Source: Strigamia acuminata (Eukaryota; Arthropoda; Chilopoda; Geophilomorpha; Linotaeniidae). Taken from it: a stretch of DNA of 64,000 nucleotides. The notes under the pieces were generated by a model. The model was not told the origin of the DNA, searched no databases, and saw only the letters and a list, made by a program, of their open reading frames with translations. The stretch lies in the NCBI GenBank assembly GCA_949358305.1, contig CASHSZ010000019.1:1-64000 (forward strand), in the 5' to 3' direction. How positions within the stretch are numbered: position 1 is the stretch's first letter; each line of letters opens with the position of its first letter. The translations under genes were made by a program, and so were the position numbers. This document shows positions 44,865-55,425 of this stretch, piece after piece.

Positions 44865-47800
44865 TCAAATGAAATTGTCAATAAGAGTAAATGTTGAGAA
44901 ACCAGTCAAAATACCAATAATAGATCCAATGCTACACAATAGTTTTGTTACAGAAATGAGCTCCTGTTCTTCGATAACTTCTCGAATGTTCTCTTCAATA
45001 GTGTATATAGCTTCTGTCACCGTTTCACCCTTAAGAGATGCTTTTGCTTTGACATTATAAACGGTTTCACGGCAGCGTGTTGCACAGGAACAGTCTTTCT
45101 GGGGGTTGGTCTTGAATTGAGTTTGCAAATATGTTTCGTAGGTTGTTTTAGCTGTTTCTGATGTCATGCAGATTTCTAAAGTACTGTTTTTCATGAACGG
45201 TAGTCTAGTTAGAAAGATACCAAATAAATTTCTTTCCGGTTTGCATATAAAGATTTAGTGCCAGATTGTGCGCCTCATGTTAATTTTTAATATATTATTC
45301 CTAAATATGCGAAATCTCTTCTGGAGAACAGAATCCTTCTAGTACAAGTTTCCTCATCTAGGCGAGTTTTCTAGGAACCTATTTGCGTCAGTCTTCCAGC
45401 AGGAGTGTGAGAAGTTGATATGCTGATGCAACATTGGAACATTTGTTATGAGAGAATGCTATAGGAAACAAAATTTCGCTGCCACACATTGTTAATGTAA
45501 ATCAGTCATTACGAAATAGCCAAACTTATGACATACAACTGGTCTGTTAAAAAAATTTACTGAAGTCTAACTCAGCATTTCACAACAACTCTAGCTGCTA
45601 GACTTCATACAGATAGGTTTCTAGAACATTTATATAGCGGTGGAAGCTTGTATTAGAAGAGGGGCCTGCCCTTCTCAAGGGATTTAAATTATTTTTTGGT
45701 GTAAGTAATATTATTTTTACCTGCACTTGAGAAGTTGTTTTGATAATTTTTTTGCAAAATATTTCTGTTCACATTCAGAAACTTCTTTATTTGGTTTACA
45801 AGGACTTTTAGCAGTGTTCACTCGAACGAACTAAACAGAGTAAGATGTAAAATAATGGTTTTTGTTTTCTTTTTGATATTACCGTTTGACAAGATATGTC
45901 AATCACGGTGCTTTGTTTGGTGGGAATGTGAAATATATATTTTGGATGAAACGCTTGATTTTTCGGCAGAACAAAATGCTGGAAATGCATGATGAAGTCA
46001 AGTGAACAACAATGTAATCTGAATGTGTCAACAATCTCACAGTTTGATATTCGTTGCAAATGTCTCTCGTGAAGTCATCAAAAAACAATAATTGAATTTT
46101 CTTTGGTGAAAATGGCATATCACCTACAAACATTTCGAAGTAGAAGAAGATAAAAAATATTACTTTTGCAGTTACCGGTACCTTTATTAAACACAGTGCA
46201 TGTTCCAAATGCCGTTGATAAAATTGATAAATTGGCAAAAATGAAGTCATGTACAGTTTTAGTCAACTACAAAAATAGTAAGTAATTTAATACAAATAGC
46301 ACTAACTATTTAGTATTTTGCTTGCTTCGCTTACACCTAGATCTTTTCCATTTGAGACGTAGGTGTTATAACTAGAAGAGTCAGTCCATAACTTCTCTGT
46401 TTCATTGGCGTATTCAGCCGATGGATGGAGTAAATCGAGGAGTTGGTAGTGGCCACAGTCAGTTTGCATTTTAGCAGCTAATTTTATCTTAGCTTTTAGT
46501 ATTCTCCTAGTTTCATGGGATGCAATAACGAGTGGAAACTCAATCACGTTGTCTCTAATGATGTTAACAGTTTTCAGGAGTGGACATTGAAAGTAAGTGT
46601 CGATCAAGTTGTAAGTCTGATAAACTGAAGTGCAAAACAGGATTAATGAAACAGTGGTTTTCAGTTTGTTTTTGACAAACGATTTCTTTTTTGATGTCTG
46701 CATTTTTTCGAGTAGTTTTGGAAGTTTTTCTTTCAACTTGCCATTTGCTTTCGTGGTTTTGCTTAATTTGGTCAAACACATTTTGCAGCAATGAATAAAT
46801 ATTTCGACGAGTGCTAAACAAGACATGCCGAAATAGAGGCCGATGTTGCCTCCAATGTCGCATAACAAAAATATTATGTCGTAAGAAAAGCTTTCTTGCA
46901 TCGTTCGAACGTAATTGTTGGCAATGAATATTTCAACGATATCCTCACTTCCAGCTTGTAGGTTATACGTTAGGCTTTGTTGCGTTACATCACACAAATT
47001 GAGACATTTGCAGTGTGTCGTTAAATCTTTCTCAAAAAGAAACATATAGAGTTTGTAGTGTTGACGAATGCTATCTGCCTTACTGCATTTCGGAAGGCTT
47101 CTTGCCTCGTAAAACGGAAATCTAAAAGAGTAATTACGTTTTAATCATTTGTATTTTCCTTTAACATACAATTGTATGAATTGTATCGTGCAATAACGTG
47201 ATTTAATGTGTTGCATCCGGTAATCGCGAAAGCTGCGAACATCGTATTTTGAGGATCATAAGGCACATTTTTAGATTTCTAAACCTGATGTTTAGAAAGT
47301 CTCATGAAACGGTCATGTCCGTCCGTCCGTCCGTCCGTCCGTCTGTCCGCATCCATATCTCGAAAGCTATAGCAGCTAGAGCCAAACGGACGGCAATAAA
47401 TTCAGCGTACCTGAATTAGTATCCTAGAATCTTTCCACAAATTTCCGACCTCCGGTTGAATTAATAAACCGGTTTTAGTGCATTTTTAGCCGTCAAATAA
47501 TACTACTTCTGTCCGCGCATCGGAAGTTGTAACATTGTACTAGCGCCACCTGGCGGATCCCGTGAGCCATATGTTGCGATACGTTTTCCGCGCGATTTAT
47601 TTCCCGATTGTAGCAAACCCCGGATGCAACAATTCCGCAGCATATCGTATCAAATTTTGGTGGGATTTGTTTGTTGTTGCTTTATATTGGCAAAAAATTT
47701 TTTTTTTTTAAAATACTTTATTTTCTTTTATTTCGGTGTTTAATCTAGGGACAAAAGGATAGGGTTTAGAAGTCTAATATGTAATGCTTCCCTGCATTAC

Positions 47801-49348
47801 AAATCCCAGCTTGTTTTACTTTCAAAAGTCAACCAACAATGGGTGGTGCATCTTAGAGTCCGAAGCACGTCTTTTAATCCGAACAATCCAACGTCCAGCA
47901 TACGCTATCCTTACACCTTTTTACATTTATCAATAAGAAAATATCCGTTCTGGAAATTTCCGATTAATTAAAATTCGTATTAAAGAGCCGCCCTTGAAGA
48001 ATTGTCGTAGCCCACAAATACTAGTGGCAGTTGAAAGTGACGATTTGACGCCCTCGAATAGTGGCTACGGCTATTATTCGAGGGCGGCCATAATTTGAGA
48101 ACTGATTCTTTTTGTTCATGCCTGGCTATGCCACTGTTTGTACGAATTCTAGAAAGTTGTTTACCTGCATTTCATTGCTTTTACTAAACAATGTTGCAAG
48201 CAGTCATGTAAGTTATTGTTGCATCGCTGTCTCGTGGTATTAATGAAGTGATACTAAAACAAGATGGAAATTTTATTGTTGTTACAATTGCAAATTTTCA
48301 AAATTTCCATTTTTGAAAGTTTCTTAACTAAGCTCTTATTGCTATTACTTCTATTGTATCTCTTACTTTTTGCACAGTAGCAATGACTTGATTTTTTAGG
48401 CCTTCTCTTATGGCAAAAACGCCTGCAAAGCCATTTGAGATATGATAGATAACTGGTGATGGATCTATGACAAGCTTAATTGAAACAATAATTTTAATGT
48501 TAAATTTGAATTCTTAATATCTGGTAACAAACATTGTAGTTTTGTTAGAACTTTTTTGCAGCGTTTATTGTTAAGTGAAAATATATATTCCTAGAATTAC
48601 TACTCACTTGATAATCTGTGCATGTTTTGGGAAAATTAAACTTTATTACCATTTTGTTATTTTCATTTCCATATGGAAATTCAAACGCTAATGTGAAAAA
48701 GAAGTTAGCATATCAAACAGCGAAAATTGTTGGTTGACTTACTACTCGAAATCTGAGCGATTGGCCATACAATTGATTCATGATTTTTAACAGTCACATT
48801 GAATCTTGAGTTGTGCTGCAAAAATTCATTTTGGTAAAAATGTTTATTAAAAAAAATTAATTTACCACAGAAAAATGTGCATCAGTTATATAGCTAGGTT
48901 TTCTCGTGAGTTCCATTACATCTTCAGGATACGTTTCCCTGAACAGTTGATTCATTTTAAAAACATCACATTGCTGTTTAAAATCGCTGTTTCCAGTCCG
49001 GTTAGCGAAGTAATTATTAAGTTCTTGTGTAGTTTGTGGATATACGTAAATAGATGGAAACGGACCATGTGGTGTTTCAATCATGTATGTGTTAACTGTG
49101 GTTGGTTCGTCCATGTAATGCAATATTCGATCGACAATTTGGTAGGAACAAGCCACCAAATTGATTACAAGTAGTGTTGTAAATAAAATTAGCATAGTTT
49201 TTTTCTTTTTAGAAATGTTCTCTAGAGATCTGATAAATAATGGAATCTCTTTCTGAGTTGCTATAACACTGCAAATAACTTGTTTCATTTGTTTCTTTCT
49301 CAGTTGTTGAATCCGGCCAAATGGTTGATACGACTTCTGAGCATCCAT
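44865..49348 (-). CDS. tandem double DEG/ENaC channel subunit, 11 exons, 777 residues
   Basis: Exons (minus): 48866-49348, 48743-48815, 48608-48687, 48367-48474, 48165-48253, 46335-47121, 46182-46266, 46041-46123, 45883-45978, 45721-45830, 44865-45204. All introns are GT-AG and the total is 2,334 nt, exactly 778 codons with the stop. Half 1 has TM1 (about 51-70), PFPSIYVYP after it, a Cys-rich domain (RQRCNNNLHDC, HCKCLNLC) and TM2 (about 360-385, DIGGNIGLYFGMSCLALVEIF, the GxS-type filter helix). A Lys-rich linker inside exon 6 leads to half 2: TM1 (about 430-450), FPLVIA, the family signature GTCTVFN, Cys-rich domain with CSCATRC, and TM2 (SIGSIIGILTGFSTF) at the extreme C-terminus. Intron phases are 0,1,0,0,2 in both halves, so two duplicated genes fused. 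DEG/ENaC channels are sodium-permeable trimers. Half 1 lacks the GxCxxFN motif. Confidence 0.85.
45388..45478 (-). other. extra copy of the terminal-domain exon inside the last intron
   Basis: After an AG acceptor with the correct phase (AG+C), this stretch reads SEILFPIAFSHNKCSNVASA and then YQLL to a TGA. It aligns with the start of exon 11 (LPFMKNSTLEIC) and with exon 6 (FPFYEARSLPKC). It has no donor before the stop. It is either a relic exon or an alternative last exon that would remove the final TM2. Confidence 0.5.
47290..47560. repeat. (GTCC)n microsatellite and dispersed repeat in intron 5
   Basis: A run of GTCC units at about 47320-47350 is followed by CATATCTCGAAAGC and AGCCAAACGGACGG. 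The mix of GTCCGTCC and a conserved TCTCGAAAGC tail is typical of dispersed non-coding repeats. A hairpin with stem CGCCCTCGAATA/TATTCGAGGGCG is at 48049-48086. The large size of this intron (0.9 kb or more) is due to these insertions. Confidence 0.6.
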
Positions 49349-49903
49349 AGTTTATTTTCCCAGATGTCACTCAGTAGAGGCGTTCTGATGGGCAAATATA
49401 TCTTTCTTTTTCTGTCAAAGAAATACGAGACCCAAAATTGATTCAATTAGTATTTTCAGTAGCTGCATTCAAAAAGTTTAAAACAATTCGTTTCTGTCGT
49501 TTCGTGTTGATATGTTTTAGACTTTTTAAATGCAGCTAGTAGGTGCATTTAAAATTATCATAATCTGAATTATCAATAATTCATGTAAGTCATTTGGCTA
49601 AACTCCATCTAAAGTTAATAATTATTTGGCTGATGTGGCTGAAATATCTTACCAATCACACGAAGTGATGTGATTTACATCACTGAAATGATAATTCAAT
49701 TGCAATAAGTGGCCTATTGATAAATCACTCCAATGAGGACTAATCAATAAGTGGCTGATTGATAAAATTCTCTAATCATGACTCAGCACATGAAATATTT
49801 GGCCACTGGTATAAGTCATTTAAGATGGATGCCCCCGGTCAGTCTATCATGAACAGAGGAATCCAGCAAGAAACTGGTCAAGGATTGAAGAAATGAGCAT
49901 TGC
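49349..49903. other. 5' flank of the DEG/ENaC gene
   Basis: A/T-rich with repeated AATAAGTGGC.TATTGATAAAT units near 49705-49800. No clear TATA box is seen in the first 150 bp upstream of the ATG. Confidence 0.4.
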
Positions 49904-51697
49904 TCATTGCCTAGCTGAACAGCCATGCCTAGGCAAAGTCTCGACATGTTTGTCGATTAGAATAACATCTTCTAACGTTAAACAGTTAGTCAGAGCGAAA
50001 TGCCAGTGGCGGAGCTCAACTTCATTATAGAGTTGAGTTTTTCTACCATCTTGTTCGATAGGGATAACCGTATTAGGACCCACCAATTTATGGATTATGT
50101 ATATTCTTTCCGTTCTTTGGCGAAAACCGGCAGCAAATTGCATGTTAGCCGAGGAAGGTTGTCTATTGAGCAGAGTAACCCAATCTCCAGGGCGAAAATC
50201 ATGAGACCAACGCTTTTAAATCAAACCATTTTTTGTCTAATTTGAGATTCGCGCAAATTATTCATTGCGCGCTCCCTCATCGTGCGCATTTGTTTGTGTA
50301 GATTTTTCTCTTCTATGGGGGACAGGTGTTTGTCGTCATCCGAGTCGCTATCTATTTAGTCCGGAAATCTGGCCTCTTGGCCGGTAACAAGTTTAAAAGG
50401 GGAATATTTAAGTGAGATTTGGTAGGCAGAGTTTATTGCCAACACGAAATAACCAATATTGACATCCCACCGTGTGTGGTCGTCAATATATGCAAGAATA
50501 CAGTTCTTAAGGGATTGATTCAGCCTTCCTGCAATGTTACCTTGGGAGTGATACGCAGCTGTGTAACGATTAATCGCGCCCAATTGCTGTATTTGATTGC
50601 AAAATTTAGGGGAACGAAATGCTGGAGCATTATCGCTAATTATTATTTTTGGGAAACCCTAACGCTTACAGAATTTCTCAATTTGCGCAACTGTTGTCGC
50701 AATATTGGAATTTTCGGTTAGTTGAACCTCCAACCACCTGCTAGCGGAATCCACCATGACGAAAGCGTAACAGTGGCCACCAACAGAGCGGGGTTTCTTT
50801 CCGTAGTAGTCAATATAGATGGCAGAGAATAAATGGCACGATCTGGACGTAATCATTTTATCATAAGACAATCGATTGAGGGGCTTTGCGTGTTGACAAG
50901 CTTCACACACTTGAATCGAAGTTTGAATGTCCTCGCAAATTTTTGGCCAGTAAACCCGCGCTTTTAATCTATGCAATGTTTTTTCTCTGCCCATGTGTCC
51001 TACAACAGGGGGATAAAGTAATGTGCGAAAATACCGTTCTCTTAAAGGTAAAGAGAGATAAATATGGCGTCTTTTACAAATTTCATTAATGTCAACAAGG
51101 GGAAAACGACACAGCATGTCCTTATGCATGCCAAAATCTTGCGCGCTCGTCTGAACCTTATTAGCCTCATCACAATCGACTGGCAACATTTGAGCGGTTA
51201 AATAAAATATTAACTCACGTGACCAGGGTTCTTGTCTTTGCGCAGCAATAATTTTGGCAGCAGTTGGCAACAGTTCGAACGGTGGATGTTTGACGGGCAC
51301 ATCATGTTCTAACTACGCCTGTTTTTCTGCTTCGGTTAAAACTTCTTCTAACTCTATAAATGTTCGTTCAGATCGCGGGTGCAATCTAGGCGGAGTTCTA
51401 GGCGTTCCAATACGTGTCATTGAATATTGACGGAAAATTCTGAACAGGACTGAAACTATCACTCTCTGATGATGACGAATCCGAGTCCGTATCGTATTTG
51501 TAACCACCAGGGCGTTGTTGTCCGGAAGGTCCTGCTCCCGGGTCAATCACTTGTGGTACCTGTGGCATAGAATCAGCCACTGCAGGTGATGATGATGAAG
51601 GAGGGGTTCTCCGTACAGGAGCGGTCGTAGAAATAAGAGAAGGTGGAATAGGAATGGATAGAGTAGGGGAAGGGGTGTGGTGATTGTGGCCATTCAC
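49904..51697 (-). pseudogene. decayed gypsy-type integrase polyprotein, relative of the left-edge element
   Basis: Pieces on the minus strand: a Ser/Pro/Asp-rich segment (51398-51697), a zinc domain VVGHMGREKTLHRLKARVYWP..CEACQHAK, and a core IYIDYYGKKPRSVGGHCYAF. A TAG replaces a Trp codon at about 50657, then IIISDNAPAF and GNIAGRLNQSLK follow, and after a frameshift GPNTVIPIEQDG. The catalytic Glu of NLAERLNQ is Gly here (NIAGRLNQ). Another TAG lies near 51313. The order and residues parallel 1-1895. No AT-hooks are visible. Confidence 0.85.
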
Positions 51698-53420
51698 GTA
51701 TCTGTGACAGCAATGGTGGCAGTGAACGATCTTCTCTTCACCTCATACTGGCGCACCATTTTGATTTCAAAAAATTTTGGAAAAAATATAAAATAAATGG
51801 CAACTTGGGGACGAGGGGAGCATGGTCACGTCAATAATGAGACAAGGACTCCAGATTGGGTTGTTGGCCTCTCCACCACTCACAAGTCAGCTCCCTCCTT
51901 TCCTACACTAGGTCATAGTGCTTCCCAAGGGCGGGATGACCTCGGAGCCATTGGGCAGTGTGTGACAGTGATGCAGGTGACCCTTGGGTGGCCAAGCGGT
52001 CACAGTTAATTTGAGTTTTGTGCTTCACAACTTTACGGTTGGCAAATCGTCACAGCAATTGGAAGCAAGTGACTAAGCAACTATCAGTAAACAGTCGGAC
52101 GATCAATTCAAAACAAAATTTGAGAAACAAATCATTGAATTGGTTCTGACATTTTGTACTTTCTTACATGACAAAAATAGTTTAGCAACATACAAAATGA
52201 ATTAAAACTTAATAAAATAAAATTGTAATTGGTTAGTACGGCTATGTCTTCCTAAACCTATTTCCAAGTTGTATCAACCATTACGTTTAAAAGCTAACTT
52301 ACCTACGACATGTTGTGCGTGCTGCTGCAACAGAGTACAGTTGGCGTTTGGTACAGTTTATGTTTGAAATTTACATTTAGAACGTTTTATTTATTATTCA
52401 TTCTGTCTTGTTGGTACGCCCACGATGAAGAAGAAATTACAGTCATTTTAGTGTTTTTAAGTTTGCTCACCAGGTGCTTGAAGACTCTTAAAATTCAGTG
52501 GAAAAAGCATGTGGGCGTTTGTTTTTCGATACAGGGGTCAAGGCTAAGGTTGCCTGGACCACTGTTAAAAATCTACACCAATGGTAAGGTGGTTAAATCT
52601 CTTCTTGGCAAGCAAACCATCAAAATATTTAAACGTAGAAATAAAGACTAGTTTATTTCTTTCAATAGCCTTTCCAAATCAATATTTATAATAGAAAACT
52701 GAAACGTTTTGCGTTTTGAATGCTTGCAATGATCAATAATTCATGAATTTTATTTCCGGTGCATTTCATAATCAATTTTCTGACGTAGACAATTTTTTTT
52801 GTATCTTTGGACGTAGTAAGTAGTGTCAGTTAAATCGTCACCGAGGAGATGATGAGTGAGTCATTCGAATTGCTAACAGTTTCTTATAAGCTCAATTGCC
52901 AAAATGGGGTCAATCCAAAACTGAATAATTTTGAGTTGAATGAAAATCTTGGGTGTAGTTTGAGCTTGCAGTCAGTCAAATTTCAATTTTAAACAAATTC
53001 GAATTTTTTGTTTCTGTGGATCTTATTTTAGAATTGATTTCACCATTGCTTAAAGGAACAATTTTATTAATTTTTTAAATACATAAGTGGCCACTTGATG
53101 GCAGTGGCAGCACCAACTAGACTAGCAAACAAATGAGGAAACATGGCTTCAGTCAAAAAGTGAAAAATACCCTGTTGGTATTCTAAATGGAGTTTATTGA
53201 CACAGTATTTCTGATTAAATGCAAAGTAAATTGAAAATGAAAATCAACAATCATTTATTTATGCCGCAACACATTTCTCTTTCGCATCACCAAAGTGCAT
53301 TTTGTGGTGATTATTGTAACTTTTACGGTTACCAAAAACAGTCAAAACTTGTTTTAAATTCATATTGTGCAACATAAACTTCAAAACCAGACTGTGGAAA
53401 TTAAATAATAGGCCGAGGAT
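51698..53420. other. intergenic, possible LTR fragment at 51790-52035
   Basis: 51790-52035 is G/C-rich with paired GGTCAC/GTGACC and CACA ends reminiscent of a minus-strand LTR start (TGTGACCGCTTGG), next to the decayed integrase. The remaining 1.4 kb is A/T-rich. A 113-codon plus-strand frame at 52310 shows no motif and is left out. Confidence 0.4.
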
Positions 53421-54222
53421 ATTCTTACGTACGTACGTAAGAATAACGTTTGCCCGACGGGCCGCTATTCTTACGTACATACGTAAGAATAGCCGTACGC
53501 TATTTTCACGTACGTACGTGAGAATAGCCGCCCCTGTAGGGGCACGTTATTCTCACGTACGCACAAAAGAAAAATTCTCACCTACCGCAACGTACGGAAC
53601 AAAATTTAAACAAAACAAACCGCACAGATAAATAAAATAAGCTAAATTTTAATGAAATTATGAACCAGATTATAACAAAACGTACAGTACCGTACCTAAA
53701 CAAAATCAAACAAAAACAGAAAAAGAAACAACTCCAAACTCGGATCAGCGTCACCAAATCTGACAAGTGAGTAAAATAAACGCCTTTTGCAAACAAAATT
53801 TTTATTTTTAATGCCTTTTACATTTACTTCGTTTCTGAATAAGCATAAATTCATGATTGAATGTTCCACGTGCTTAATTAGAAATGAAGTAAATATAAAA
53901 GGCATTAAAAATAAAAATTTTGTTTGATTTTGTTTTGGTACGGTACTGTACTGTGCGTTTTGTTATGTTCTGGTTCAAAATTCCATTAAAATTTAGCTTG
54001 TTTTATTTATCTGTGTGGTTTATTTTGTTTACGTTCTGTTCCGTACATAAGTGAGGAATTTTGATCTGTACGTACGTGAGAATAGCCCATTGGTTATTCT
54101 TACGTACGTACGTAAAAATATACACTTTTTCAGGGGCCGAGAATGGGCTTCCCTGCAATTTTCCGTTTGTACGTAAGAATAGCCAATACGCTATTCTTAC
54201 GTACGTACGTAAGAATAGCCAC
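53421..54222. mobile_element. foldback element with ACGT-rich palindromes
   Basis: Four short palindromes of the form ATTCTTACGTACGTACG... lie at 53421-53560 and three at 54066-54222. Inside, 53590-53720 and 53925-54050 are inverted copies (CCGCACAGATAAATAAAATA versus its complement). An inner inverted pair (AATTTTTATTTTTAATGCC near 53800 and its complement near 53910) encloses the centre. The whole 0.8 kb can fold into one hairpin. No coding sequence is present. It sits directly beside an LTR end. Confidence 0.85.
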
Positions 54223-54426
54223 GGCGTAAATAATAATATTTTCTTATAACGTTTTATATCGCTTGTTTAGTTTAAATGCATTATCGAAGAATATCGCCTC
54301 ATTGTTTTAATATCGAATAACGAATTCTGTACTCTGTACTTGTGCTTTAACCAACCCTTCCCAAAATATTATTCAGCAGAATAAAACTCAGTAGTTGCTC
54401 AATCTTCAATCAACTCGGTTTTCACA
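54223..54426 (+). repeat. LTR 3' end of a gypsy-type element
   Basis: AATAAA at about 54380 and the end GGTTTTCACA are followed at once by TGGCGCAGTCGACGC, a standard primer-binding-site layout at 54427-54441. The left part of the LTR is replaced by or merges into the foldback element, so its start is not known. Confidence 0.6.
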
Positions 54427-54676
54427 TGGCGCAGTCGACGCAAGCGAACAAATGCTGAGGGAAAAAGTGAACTTTGATTTAAAACATCAGTGAGCGAAAA
54501 TCGTGAGTAAAAGTTTGGCTTGCTTTGGAACTGAAAACCAACGGAGGTGCAACGACGAGGAAACCCGACCAAAGTTGTGTTTGTGAGAAAGTGAAACCAA
54601 AACCGACCAGTGTGTAAACGACGAGCACTGCAAAGTAGGACATTTTATCACAAAATTTGTATTTTCCTTTCCAAAA

Positions 54677-55126
54677 ATGGCTTCTGCTACACATGGGATT
54701 TTTCTTTCTACTGATGAAAACGTTTTGAACCTAATGACCGTTGATGCTATCAGAAATGAGTGAAACTCTCGAAATATGGACACAAATGGAAAACATAAAA
54801 AGGAACTGATTGATTTGTTGATTGTTGAAAAGCCACCACCACCCACGACGTCCAACGATCTGTTGACGAGTTTGACCAACTTAACCAAACAACTTGCTGC
54901 TGCCCAGCTCAACAGTTCGAATACTATTCAAATTCATTCCACGATGGATACGGCAAAAGCGATTCATGTTTTTAACGGGGGTGCCGTTCCAACGACGAAT
55001 CGCCTAATGGCGAATCTGGCCATTTGGACGAATGGCGAATTTCGACTTTATTCTGTCAAAAAGCAGTCCCAATGGCAAATTTCTCCCAATTCGCCATTGA
55101 AAAACATTTGCACTTGTTCAACGTGA
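54677..55126 (+). pseudogene. gag remnant with SAP-like motif, one TGA
   Basis: ATG 54677 opens a frame reading LMTVDAIRNE, then TGA (54761-54763), then in the same frame RNMDTNGKHKKELIDLL. Together this is a SAP-type helix-extended loop-helix, a known N-terminal feature of some gypsy Gag proteins, followed by a Pro-rich and a Gln/Asn-rich linker and KAIHVFNGG. The rest of gag is missing after about 54990. The element is dead and truncated. Confidence 0.6.
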
Positions 55127-55425
55127 CAAATTTATTATTTAGTTAATTAAATTAAATAAATTGGTATAAGCCAAATAAAGATACAGTGGTCATTCATTGT
55201 TTATAGAAAGGATTGACAAAATTGATGAGAATAGTCATTTTCTTGCTGTTTCAAAACTTTTTGATTTGAGACAAAAATCACCAAAAATTAACAGACATGA
55301 CATATTAACTTTTATTTTCAAACACAAAAAAATATCGATTTAACTCGTTAGTCGCCGACGTCGCCGCACTCACCTTCGGCGCTGTCATCGTCGCTCTCAA
55401 TGTCGGTCCAATCGTTGCTGTCGTC

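Noticed and set aside
45903-46250. A frameshift in the second half of the channel gene near 45990.
   Set aside because: A 62-bp intron (GTGAGA to TTTCCAG, 46040-45979) explains the frame change and matches the intron position in the first half.
46302-47045. Reading exon 6 of the channel gene as a separate 247-residue protein ending in a TAG at 46302.
   Set aside because: A GTAAGC donor before that stop and a phase-0 acceptor at 46266 connect it to the GTCTVFN exon; the stop lies in the intron.
52310-52651. 113-codon plus-strand frame with hydrophobic start.
   Set aside because: No motif, no promoter, no splice or neighbour support; within chance for this A/T content.
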